Below, piece after piece: positions 45,365-55,449 of a DNA stretch of 64,000 bases. The DNA lies in the NCBI GenBank assembly GCA_021018995.1, contig CM037593.1, positions 39,879,810 through 39,943,809 on the forward strand, read 5' to 3'. The DNA is from Chloranthus sessilifolius (lineage: Eukaryota; Streptophyta; Magnoliopsida; Chloranthales; Chloranthaceae). Under the pieces are notes generated by a model. It saw only the letters and a list, made by a program, of their open reading frames with translations, ran no database searches and had not been told where the DNA came from. How positions within the stretch are numbered: the first letter of the stretch is position 1; each line of letters begins with the position of its first letter. The position numbers and the translations under genes were made by a program.

Positions 45365-46832
45365 TCACTGAGCACTAGATTTCTCATGAGTAGAGGATGC
45401 TTCTTCAATCATATATTGCCCTTTTGGATTGGTTAGGAGCTGACTAGGCAATTTTCCCTCCTCTCTCCTGTTCAAAGCATTACAAATTTGACCCAATTGG
45501 TCCTCTATCTTTTTAATGCTCTGCCCATGAGAGTTGGCAGTTTGGACTAAGTTCCCCAAATTCTGCATAGAAGCTGGCATTTGCTCTTCAAACGAAGAGG
45601 ATCTGGGCTATTGTGGGGGCAGGACCAATGGGTTGGCTGTGGGGGAGGTAACTGAAAATTTTGCCTTGGTGAATAACCTTGGTTAAACTGGTGTTGGGGT
45701 CTATATGGGGCTGCCAATTGCTGCTGCTGGGGTTGAGGGTATGTATCTTGTCTCCACCTCAAATTTGGGTGGTATCTCCATGTGTACCTAGCAGTTTGCT
45801 GCCCATATGTTTGGGTAGCATTGGTATTCTCCATAACAAAATCAGGGAATTGGTTGGCTGATGGACAATCATGAATTGAATATGTGAGAGATTGGCATAT
45901 CAGACATACCTCCTCCACTTTTGCAAGCATCCTGGGCTACATCACATTCATCAATTTGTTAAACTTTAAGCTCAAATTGTCTACCTTCCTCTCCAGATCA
46001 CCTTGCACCTTAACTTCATACATTCCACCTCTAGGGGTGGCCTCTTTCACCAACTTAGCTGGGGTCTGGCTGTCATTGCGAGACAGTGACTCCTGCTGCA
46101 TGAAATTTTCTCCTATGATGTCTAACAACTCCCAAGCCTCATCGGCTGTCTTGTGGAGGTAACTACCACCACAGGAGTCATTCACCATATCCCTGCTCTT
46201 GGGATTAATTTCTTGGTAAAATACTTGCACAAGTTTCCACTGAGGAATTTGATGGTGGAGGCATTGTTTTGGCATCTCCTGAAATCTCTCCCAAGTCTCA
46301 TAAAAATCCTCAGTTGAGGACTGAGTAAATAACAAAATATTTGTCCTCATCTAGCTGGTTTTGTTCATGGGAAAGAATTTGGCCAAAAACTGGCTTTGGA
46401 GATCACTCCATGACTGGATGCTATTGGCTGGGAGCTTAGAGAGTCAGATGCTGACTTTATCCTTTAAAGAAAAAGGAAAAATCCTCAGTTTGGTGGCTTC
46501 AGGTCCCAAGCTAGCAATATTGAAAGAAGTGCAAAGTGCAAAAAATTGGTCTATATGCTTGTAAGGATCTTCCTTACTAAGCCCATGAAAAGATGGCAAC
46601 ATGTTGATGGTGGAGGACTTGATTTCATAATTCCCCTCAATAGAGAGAAATGAATGCAAAAGGGAGAAGTGTAGTCTCCAGGTGCATTGTACTCATTGAG
46701 AGTTCTCTGCCTCTCAACTATGATAGCTGGCTCAGTTTCAACAGGAGGGCCATGTGTGGTGTGTCTTGGTCTAAGGATCCTTTTGACCTCTAGATTTGGA
46801 GGTTCCAACTCAGGGGACCTTCTACCAAGCAT
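45365..46832 (-). pseudogene. gag of RT-7
   Basis: Starts MLGRRSPELEPPNLEVKRIL. Capsid motifs are MLPSFHGLSKEDPYKHIDQF, FPFSLKDKVSI, and CLHHQIPQWKLVQVFYQEIN with YLHKTADEAWELLDIIGEN. The knuckle is CLICQSLTYSIHDC, with His changed to Tyr, so zinc binding is doubtful. The C-terminal part has QSIKKIEDQLGQICNALNRR, a coiled-coil-like piece. It ends EEASSTHEKSSAQ, the last six or so residues created by the pol deletion. Frameshifts lie near 46600, 46440 and 45560. Confidence 0.8.
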
Positions 46833-47160
46833 ACATTCACAACAACAACAAGTAAAGAAAATGCTCACAAGTACACATAAAAAAAAATTTCAAACAAAAT
46901 TAACAACTACACAGATTTACAACTAAACTAAACTAATGACAAGAAAGTTAACAGAAATGGACTAAGTTTTAGGGCAAAAGAAGTGTAAACAGAGCTAGCT
47001 AAACTCCAGCTGCAACTCTACCTTTTCCCTGCAGTTGTTGTCCAATTCTGTTAAATTTTAAAAAAAATAGTAGTACCTTTTATTCTATTTAAGGCATAGC
47101 TATAAAGAATTTGTTAGACTAAATTATAATACAACTCAGGTTTACTAAAATGATCAATAT
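46833..47160 (-). other. 5' leader of RT-7
   Basis: Non-coding stretch between primer site and gag ATG, where dimerisation or packaging signals would be expected. It is related to the leaders of RT-5 and RT-6 (CTAGAGCTACAGCTGGAGTT-like block). No defined structure was recognised. Confidence 0.45.
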
Positions 47161-47177
47161 CCCCGACAGCGGCGCCA
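47161..47177 (-). other. Primer binding site (tRNA-Asp type) of RT-7
   Basis: On the minus strand TGGCGCCGCTGTCGGGG, six bases (AGTTTT) from the LTR. Two mismatches to the tRNA-Asp acceptor end. Confidence 0.88.
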
Positions 47178-47183
47178 AAAACT

Positions 47184-49692
47184 TGTTATCGTATGCCAGT
47201 GTTGGTTTATTGTTTAAGGGAGGATGAGATGGTAAAAATCATATTATAAAGGTAGATTAAAATGGCTATGAAAATAGCAACCTAAGGTACACACATAGCC
47301 TATAAGATACAGAGCTATTGTAGCAAGTTTTGATAAGTAACAGTTTGTCCTACAGAGAAATTGAACAAGAACCCAAAAATAGGCTATAATAGTAGGCCTT
47401 CAGATCTGGATACAAATCTGACAATCCTAAAGAAAGGGAGTTGGGTGTCATAACTACACTAAATTAACACTAAAAGAAGAGAAATAAAGTACAGTCCTAT
47501 CCTAAAGAAAGGGTTAAGAAGAAGATGGTGATGGTTTGTGCTAGCAAGAAAAAAACTAAAATGATGGGAAATAAGTAGGTTAAGCTAAAGTTAATTTAGT
47601 AATGTAACTCAGATTTAGACTGTCTCTGCAACAAATCCTTGCTGATATGCTATCAATAACCTCAGCAAGGAAGAAGAGTCCAACTTAACCCATGCCATTT
47701 GGGCTGCTCTTAGGGCTATAATCTATCCACTTAAATGGTCACAAACTATCCGATAGAGTCTGTCAAATCACATTGATTAAACCAGACAGCTAACCTAATC
47801 CAAAGGAGTGGACTGAACCAATAGATTTCCTCTAACCAATGAACTAAATCAGGCCATGAATACCATTGCAGACACTATGTTTGTATGGCTATAAGCTCCC
47901 CAGATCTGCTACAGATCCAACATTGCATTCATAAGAGCAAACAGACTTTGAAAACCAGGTGGAAACCATAAGTTATCTTAGGCTGAATGAGGACTTAGAT
48001 TCAGCTGATCATTGCTACAAAAGACCTGTAATGACTCAACCCTCCAGTCTGCAATCACTATAGAGAAATTAGATCCAACATCTGATATTAAGCAAGTAAA
48101 ACAGAGGGGAGCTAATTCTTGCAACAACCTCTCACAAGGATCTACAAGCTCATGTGAAGAGGAGAAGAATCCTTCTGAGGTATGTGGCTTGGACACACCC
48201 TAGGGCTATACTTTGTCCACTTAAATGATCACAGACTATTCGAGACATCTGTCCACACAACAGAGGTTTGATAAAGAACATGTAAACTGTTGCTGCCACC
48301 ATGGTCCCAGGGCTACAAGCTCCCCAGATTTGTTACAGACCTGGCCTGCTTCCATAGGCCTATTAAAAAGATCAAATCCTAAATGCATGCTATAACCTGA
48401 ACAAAACTATGGGCAAATAGAAAAATAACAAATTGAGTATACAATTAAAGCACAGATTTCATTGATCAATACACTTACAATGCAAATCCTCAAGGCAACA
48501 GCCTTGTGCCCAACTGCTCATACAAAAATCCCAATGTTTATAAGACCTATTACAAAACCAAATAAAACTATACCTAATTGCTTATAGAAGGATTAGCCAA
48601 CAAGTGTTGAGCTAAGAGAAAAGAGAAATGGGAAAAAGAGATGATCAAACCCTAACCCTAGCCTGCTGGAGCTCTCAATCGACAGAGGTTGAAGGAAAGA
48701 TAAGATTTCTAACTTATTAATATAGGTTAAATGCTCTGTCCGCAATGCCTTGGCTCAAAGGAGAATAAGCCTAATTTTTCTAGTAGATGTGGTGCTGTTA
48801 TAAACCTTGGATGCTTTGGGATGTGTGCCTTGAGATCAACACCTCGAGATGTGTGCCCTAACCTTAAGAAATTCCCAAAAGGTCCCTAGAGTTAAGACTG
48901 AGAAGTGGAGAGCCCGAGCTTTGCGAGGCTGGCTTTACATGTCAATTCTCTCGCGCAGCTTGCAGTGTCTTCCTGAGGTAGCATTTGGCTTGGAAGGTGT
49001 GTTCACTCACGCAGATGGATTTCGCACAATCGTGCAGCTACTCTGTCTTTGGAAAGCACTCGCGTAGTAGAGCTTAAGAACCACCTCTCGCGGAGTACTC
49101 GCAACAGTAGGTTTCTGATCTCAGTTGGTAAAAGGGTTAAGCTTCTAGGTGCGCGAGAACTACGCGAGGACATTTCTAGCTGTCTCTTTCCTTCAGAGCC
49201 ACACGAAAACTTCATGAACAATGTTTCTAAAGGTTTGAGGCGCGAGATCTTCGCAAGCTCTTTAAGAACTTGCTCTCAGCTGAACTGCATGAATGCTATG
49301 CGAGGGGACTTTGCCAGTGACTGGAACTTCGCGAGGCTACACCTCGGCTGTGCGAGATAAGGCATTTGTTCCTCTGCTGCAGTGCACATGCTGTCGTTTC
49401 AGCTTCCTCCACTCTCATCTATACATTTTCATCTACTGAACTTCTTTGGTCCATTATGACATGCAAAGTAGTCATTATGGTGTGCACCACCATGGTATTC
49501 TATCTGTCTGTGGTTCAGCTATCATACATGGCTTGAATTCTCTCTTCTTGGCACCAAAAGCATGGACTTTATGTTAAGCTGCAAAATTTATTACTAACTA
49601 CAAAACACCTTAAACAAAGGATTATTAGTCTGCTTCATGGTCTATCAAAGGCTAGGTTAAGAGGTGAAAAGTCATAATTTCAATGAATAACA
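47184..49692 (-). repeat. 5' LTR of RT-7
   Basis: The LTR is 2509 bp. In element sense it starts TGTTATTCATTGAAATTATG and ends GCATACGATAACA. It carries a CGCG array (49365-48835), a decayed TATA region near 48720, a telo-box (48647-48661), hairpins at 48208-48239 and 47718-47749, and the block CTTGCTACAATAGC near the end. TGAAC follows its right border. Confidence 0.9.
48835..49365 (-). promoter_or_regulatory. CGCG palindrome array in the RT-7 5' LTR
   Basis: Position for position the counterpart of the array in the 3' LTR, with TTGCGAGGC, CTCTCGCGCAGC, GGTGCGCGAGAA, TACGCGAGGAC and TTCGCGAGGC. Differences between the two LTR arrays are often CG versus TG or CA. Confidence 0.55.
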
Positions 49693-49697
49693 TGAAC
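49693..49697. repeat. Target site duplication TGAAC, right copy (RT-7)
   Basis: Identical to 36717-36721. Protease codons of RT-6 resume here (AAC TTG CTG CCA). Confidence 0.9.
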
Positions 49698-50395
49698 TTG
49701 CTGCCATTTACTGTGTATGAGCAGCTAGGTTTGGGGGAGCTGAAACCAACTCCAATTGTGCTCCAAATGGCTGATAAGTTTGAGAGGAGGCCTATGGGTG
49801 TGGTTGAGGGTGTTTTAGTAGGGCTAGACAAGTTCTTTTACCCTGCTGATTTTTTTGTCTTGGATATAGAACCCTGTAAAAGTAAAATCCCCATTCCTGT
49901 GATCTTAGGCAGGCCATTCTTGGCCACTACCAATGCTTTCATTCAATGCAGGTCTAGGGTCATGGAGGTCACCTTCGAGAATATGAAGGTTGAGCTAAAT
50001 TTTTACAATGCTGCGAGACAGCCTCAGCAGGACAATGAGGATTGCTTTGTAGTTGATGTATTAGATGACCTTGTGGAGGAGAATCTATCTTAGCTGTTAG
50101 AGTGGGATAATATATTTTTTTTTTTTGAGAGAGTGTGGACTGAGGTTATAGAGGAGGAGGCCCCATAGTACTGTAATGAAGACAGCAACACCTAAGAGTC
50201 TTCAATGGGCCTACTGCAGCATTCCAATTAGAAACCTGCATTGTTGCCCCACCTCAAACCTCCAAGGCACCTTTGCTGCCTTCCATTGATAGTCCACCAG
50301 ATCTGGAGCTGAATCAGCTATCAAATATATTAAAGTATGCCTTTTTAGGGTAGAATAACAAACTTCCTGTGATTCTCTTCCGCTTTCACTAGTGA
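49698..50395 (+). pseudogene. Aspartic protease of RT-6, 3' part
   Basis: It resumes at LLPFTVYEQLGLGELKPTP and continues with VVEGVLVGLDKFFYPADFFV, ILGRPFLATTNAFI and VLDDLVEENLS, then a stop (50091). Beyond that, a T-run (50114-50126) and frameshifts degrade the linker to RT. Confidence 0.85.
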
Positions 50396-51786
50396 GCAAG
50401 AAGAGGAATTATTGTGTGTGTTGAGGAAGCATAAAAAGGTAATTGGTTGGACAATTGCTGATCTTGGTGGGATTGATCCATCTATGTGTATGCATAAAAT
50501 ACTCTTTGAAGAGGGTTCCAAATCCTCTAGGGAAATGCAGAGGAAGCTAAATCCTCATATGCAGGAGGTGGTTTTAAAAGAGATAGTAAAACTGTTAGAT
50601 GCAAGGGTAATTTACCCCATTTCAGATTCAGAATGGGTGTCACCTATTCAGGTGGTCCCCAGAAAGCCAGGCATAACAGTTGTTACTTCAAATTCTGGTG
50701 AGTTGATGCCAGCCAGGGTGACCACTGACTGGAGAGTTTGCATAGATTACAAAAAACTCAACTCCAAAATCAAAAAAGACCACTTCCCTCTTCCCTTCAT
50801 TGACCAAATTTTAGACAAACTTATAGGGAAAACATTTTATTGTTTCCTTGATGGATACTAGGTTATAACCAAATACCTGTGTATCCTCAAGATCAAGAGA
50901 AAACCGCATTCACATGTCCCTTTGGCATTTTTGCTTATAGGAGATGCCTTTTGGACTGTGTAATGCCCCTGCTACATTTCAAAGGTGCATGTATGCCATT
51001 TTCTCATATATGATTGACAAATTCTTTAAAATCTTTATGGATGATTTTTTAGTCATTGGGGATGACTTTAGTCAATGCTTAAGTCACCTCAGCCTAGTTT
51101 TCCAAAGGTGTGCAGACACCAATTTGGTCTTAAGCTGGGAAAAGAGTTAGTTCATGGTAGCACAAGGAATTATGCTAGGCCATGTGGTTTCCCATAGAGG
51201 TATAGAGGTTGATAAAGCCAAAGTTTACTTGATCTCACACCTACCCCCACCCAGAACTGTCAAACAAATTAGATCCTTTCTAGGACATGCTGGATTTTAC
51301 TAGAGATTTATTAAGGACTTTAGCAGAATTGCAAAACCACTGTGCCACCTATTGTGCTAGGATGTGCAATTTGATTTTTTTACTGAGTGCCTTGAGGCCT
51401 TTGAGACCTTGAAAAAGTGCCTCACCTCTACTCCTGTAATTCAAGCCCCTGATTATTCCCTTCCTTTTGAGCTGATGTGTGATGCATCAGATCTAGCAAT
51501 AGGTGCTGTTCTAGGACATAGAAAAGACAGGCTGCCAATAGTGATATACTATGCCAGCAAAATATTAGTAAAGGCTCAGCTCAACTATACCACAACTGAG
51601 AAGGAGCTGCTAGCTGTATTTTCTATTGTGGACAACTTTAGACCTTACTTGCTTGGGTCTAAAATTGTTATATTTATAGATCACTCATCCCTCAAATACC
51701 TATTAGCCAAAAATGATGCTAAACTTAGGCTGATCAGATGGATCCTCCTACTATAGGAGTTTGATCTTGAGATTAGAGATAAAAAG
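50396..51786 (+). pseudogene. Reverse transcriptase and RNase H of RT-6
   Basis: RT motifs are KKVIGWTIADLGGIDPSMCM, CIDYKKLNSKIKKDHFPLPF, FCFLDGY, MPFGLCNAPATFQRCMYAIF and an intact FMDD (IFMDDFLVIGDDF). The RNase H triad is present in [29 protein letters not shown] and FIDHSSLKYL, where the usual TDHS Thr is Ile. Lesions are a missing base near 50862, a frameshift near 50940, and stops at 51150, 51303 and 51358. Of the pol copies here this one has the best-kept catalytic motifs. Confidence 0.85.
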
Positions 51787-52795
51787 GGAGTGGAGAATGT
51801 GGTGGATGACCACCTATCTAGAATTTTGTTGAATAAATGTGCTACACCTGTTAGAGATGTGTTCCCTGATGAGCAGTTGTTTGCTATTCAAGTTGTTGTC
51901 CCATGGTTTGTCTACATTGTTAACTACTTGACTATTGGAAGGATCCCTTCCCATTGGTCTAAAATGGATAAAGACTTATTCTTTTCACAAGTCAAGCACT
52001 TTTGTTGGGAGGATCCTTGCCTATTTAAGTAATGTGCAGACCAAATAATTAGGAAGTGTGTCCCTGAGTGTGACTTCCCCAGTATTCTAAGCATGTTCCA
52101 TGAAAGTGCCTGTGGGGGTCACTTTAGTAGGAATAAAATAGCAGGTAAAATTTTGTAATGAGGATTTTATTGGCCTTCCTTATTCAAGGATGCTCATGCA
52201 CATTGTAAAGTCTGTGTTAGATGCCAGAAGATGGGTAGCTTGTCAAGAAAAAATTCCATGCCATTGCAGCCCATCTTAGTTGTAGAACTGTTTGATGTTT
52301 GGGGCATTGAATTTATGGGCCTTTTCCCTCCTTCTTTTGGTTATACATTTGTCTTAGTGGTTGTGGACTTTATTTCCAAATGGGTGGAAGCAATTGCCAC
52401 AAGGACCAATGACCCTAAAGTAGTCCTCAAGTTTGTGAAGGAAAATATTTTCTCAAGATTTAGAATCCCAAGAGCCATCATCAGTGATGGGGGCAGCCAC
52501 TTCTGTAATAAGCACTTTGAGAGCTTGTTCAAGAAGTACTCTGCTACACATAGGATTGCTACACCTTACCACCCACAGACCAGTGGGTAGGTAGAGATTT
52601 CCAACAGGGAATCAAGCATATCCTAGAGAAAACAGTGAGGGCAGATAGGAAGGACTGGGATGTTAAGCTTTCTTATGCATTGTGAGCTCATAGGACTGCC
52701 TATAAGACCCCAATAGGAATGTCCCCTTTCAAGCTGGTCTATGGCAAGGCTTGCCATCTACCAGTAGAGTTAGAGCACAAGGCCTTTTGGGCCAT
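51787..52795 (+). pseudogene. Integrase of RT-6, cut by RT-8
   Basis: HESACGGHFSRNKIAG and CVRCQKMG give an intact His/Cys zinc-binding pattern. The core has IEFMGLFPPSFG (normally IDF; here Asp 1 is Glu), IISDGGSHF (Asp 2) and, after a stop, VEISN (Glu). It continues through [20 protein letters not shown] to KAFWAI, where RT-8 begins. Stops occur at 52032, 52588 and 52683. Confidence 0.8.
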
Positions 52796-53324
52796 TGCTC
52801 ATTGTTTCTCTAGAGGTGCTACTATTTATTGGTTAATAGTGGTGGAAATTAATCAAAACAAAGAGAAAGATGGAGATAGATGAAAGTAGCACTCTGGAAG
52901 AATACACAGTCCTGCAAGTTACAGGGCTATTGTAGCAAGTTTTAAGTAAGTAAGAGTTTGTCCCACGGAGATCACGATCTAGAATCCAAAATCGGCTGTA
53001 ATAGTAGGCCTCCAGATCTGGCTACAGATCTGACAATCCTAAAGAAAGGGAGTTGGGTGTCACAACTATACTAAATTACCACTAAACGAAGAGAAATAAA
53101 GTGCAGTCCTATCCTAGAGAAAGGGTTATGAAGAAGGTGATGATGGAGTGTGCCAAAAAGAAAGATAAAATGATGGGAAGTAGACAATCAAGCTAAGGTT
53201 GATTCAGTTAAGCAACTCAGACTTAGGGTTGTCTCTGCAGTAGTCCTTTAAATGGCTACAAGCACATCTATAAGGAAGAGGTATCTAACTCAATTCCTAT
53301 GGTTTGACCTGGTCCCTTAAGGCT

Positions 53325-53860
53325 ATAACCTGTCTACTTCAATGATCACAGACTATACAATAGAGAGGATCAAACAACATGAATCAAACCAGAAAACTAA
53401 ACTGATCCAAAGGAGTAGAATGATCTTAAGGTTATAACCTGTCTACTTAAATGGTCACAGATTATCCAATAGATGTCCTCCACCCAATGGCTCAAATCAG
53501 ATCATGAAAACTATTACAGACACCATGTTTGCCATGCTACAAGCTTAGGCATCCATGGGAGCAAATAGTTCTTGAAAAACTAATGGAAACCATAATTGTT
53601 TAAGTGCTATTTGGGGACATAAAAGCAGCTGATCATTGCTACAAAAGGCTTGCAATGACTCAGCTCACAAATCTGCAATCACTACAGAGAAATTAGATCT
53701 AACATCTGATATTGGTCAAGAAAATAGAGGGGAGCTAGTTCATGTAACAACCTCTCACAAGGCTACAAGCTCATGTGCAGAGGAGAAGAATCCTTCTCAA
53801 ATATGTGGCTTGGTATCACCCTAGAGTTATAGTCTGTCCAGTTAAATGGTCACAGACTAT
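53325..53860 (-). other. Three copies of the conserved LTR hairpin (RT-8)
   Basis: Copies lie at 53325-53356, 53434-53465 and 53829-53860. In element sense arms are ATAGTCTGT/ACAGGTTAT (two G.T pairs), ATAATCTGT/ACAGGTTAT (one G.T) and ATAGTCTGT/ACAGACTAT (perfect). The third also has CCA/TGG around TTTAAC, giving a 12-bp stem whose base pairs differ from the equally perfect LTR-3 copy. Confidence 0.7.
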
Positions 53861-54325
53861 CCATAGAGGTTATCCTCACCACAAAGGTCTGAGAAAGAAC
53901 ATGTAAACTGTTGCTGCCACCATGGTCCCAGGGCTAAAAGCTTAAGCTTCCATGGGTCTTTCAATCAGCTGAAGTCCTAAATGCATGCATAGAATGAACA
54001 AGACTATGGGCAAATAGGAAAATAACAGACTGAGCCTATAATTAAAATACAAATTTCATTGATCAACACAATACTTACAATGAGATTTCTCAAGGTAGCA
54101 TCCTTGTGCATAACTGCTCTTCACAAAATCCCAATGTTCACATGACCCATTATAAAACTAAATAAAACTACACCTAGTTGCTTACAGAGGATTTAGCAAG
54201 CATGTGCTAGGCTAAGAGAGAAGAAAAATGAGAAAAAGAAGTGATCAAACCCAAACCCAAGTCTACTTGACCTCACAGCCTATAGAGGTTGAAGGAAAGA
54301 TGAAAATTCTAAGTTACATGTACAG

Positions 54326-54333
54326 CATATATA
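54326..54333 (-). promoter_or_regulatory. TATA box of the RT-8 LTR
   Basis: TATATATG in element sense, within GAGTATATATGCTG, aligned with GAGTATATAAGTTG of RT-6. The telo-box that follows in other family II LTRs is decayed here (CCCAAACCC in complement, near 54250). Confidence 0.5.
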
Positions 54334-54479
54334 CTCAGTCCCTAATGCCTTGGCTCAGAGAAGATTAACCCTAATTTCCTAGTAGATATCACACTATTAC
54401 AACCCTTGGATGCCTTGGGATGAGAAGTGTGCCCTAGACCTTGGGAAATCCCCAAAAGGTCCCTGAGTTAAGACTAAGA

Positions 54480-55090
54480 AGTAGAGAGCCCGAGTTTCGC
54501 GAGGTTGACTTTTGCATATTAAATCTTTCGCATAGTTGCTTTTTACTCTTTAGTTCCTTCGCACAGCTTGCAGAATCCTCGTGAGGTAAGAATTAGCTTG
54601 GAGGGTTTGTTCACTCATGCAGGTGGACTTCGCATTATCGCGCAGTTGCATTAGATTGCAATGCTGTCACGAGGATGAGTTGCACTACTTAGCTTGCTCG
54701 CGTAGCAGAGCTTCAGACTTTCTTCTCGCGAGGCTTCTTTTCACATGATCAATTCAACTTGCTAGGTAGAGGGTATGGCCTTTAAGGGCGCGAGATAGTT
54801 TTTAGGCGTCTCTCTCCTTCAAAGCCATGAGAGAACTTCACAAGGTTGCTGCTACTGTTTATGCAAATTGGTCTCATGAGGAAGTGAACGCGGCTGCTTT
54901 AAAGCTTTATCCTCGCGAGAGCTTCGCGAGCTATATTTCTGAAGGCTAAGTGCACGACTACTCCTCGAGTTCCTTAGGCATTGATTTTTGCTGAAGTGCA
55001 TGACAATAGCGTGAGTTCCCTTATGCTACATATCTTAGCTAGGTGAGGAAGCCTTTCTAGTGAATTGAACAGCACAAGGCAGCACTTCAA
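54480..55090 (-). promoter_or_regulatory. CGCG palindrome array in the RT-8 LTR
   Basis: It includes GTTTCGCGAGGTT, TCTTCTCGCGAGGC, TGTCACGAGG, GGGCGCGAGATAG, TCCTCGCGAGAGC and TTCGCGAGC. About a dozen are found in 600 bases upstream of the TATA box in element sense. Confidence 0.55.
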
Positions 55091-55436
55091 CTGTGTGAGA
55101 TAAGTCATTTGTTCCTCTGCTACAATGCACATGCTTCTGTTTCAGCTTCCTCCACTCTCATCTATACTTCTCACGTCTGCTAAACTTCTTGGGTCCACTT
55201 TGGCATGCAAACTAGTCACCAAGGTCTGTTCCACCATGGTGTTCCATCAGTCTTTGGCTCAGCTGTTATCTCTTGCTTGAATTCTCTCTTCTTGGCACCA
55301 AAGGCATGGACTTTGTGTTAAGCGGTACAATTTATTGCTAACTACAAAACAGGCTAAGCAGGAGTTATTAGTTGTCTTCAAGGTCCAACAAAGACTAGGT
55401 TAAGAGGTGAAAAGTGGTACTTTTCAGTGAATAACA

Positions 55437-55449
55437 CACCCCCAAACCT
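55437..55449 (-). other. Polypurine tract of RT-8
   Basis: In element sense AGGTTTGGGGGTG, identical to RT-7, directly before the LTR start. Confidence 0.8.

Larger units (their letters stand above)
36722..49692 (-). mobile_element. RT-7: complete Athila-type family II element lacking pol
   Basis: It has two LTRs of about 2.51 kb, a primer site, gag, an env-like ORF, spacers and a purine tract, bounded by TGAAC on both sides. Total length is 12,971 bp. Protease, RT, RNase H and integrase are absent: gag stops at 45365 within a few codons of the TLRSG-containing linker, and the sequence then matches RT-8 from the pol stop onward (GTGATCC and the following spacer). It could have moved only with enzymes supplied by a related element, unless the deletion happened after insertion. 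Confidence 0.9.
31669..52795 (+). mobile_element. RT-6: Athila-type family II element, interrupted by RT-7 and RT-8
   Basis: The parts are 31669-36721 and 49698-52795. LTR, primer site, gag and protease start are left of RT-7. Protease end, RT, RNase H and most of integrase are right of it. RT-8 then interrupts integrase, and the remainder lies outside. Removing RT-7 and one TGAAC copy rejoins the protease frame at DLGASVN/LLPF. The element has comparatively few lesions in RT. Confidence 0.85.
52796..55436 (-). repeat. 3' LTR of RT-8 (family II)
   Basis: The LTR is about 2.64 kb. In element sense it starts TGTTATTCACTGAAAAGTAC, the same as RT-7. Its 3' end reads GAGAAACAATGAGCA rather than ...TAACA and differs from RT-7 over the last about 120 bases, so the left border is less sure. 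It holds three hairpins, a CGCG array and a TATATATG box (54333-54326). Confidence 0.8.
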
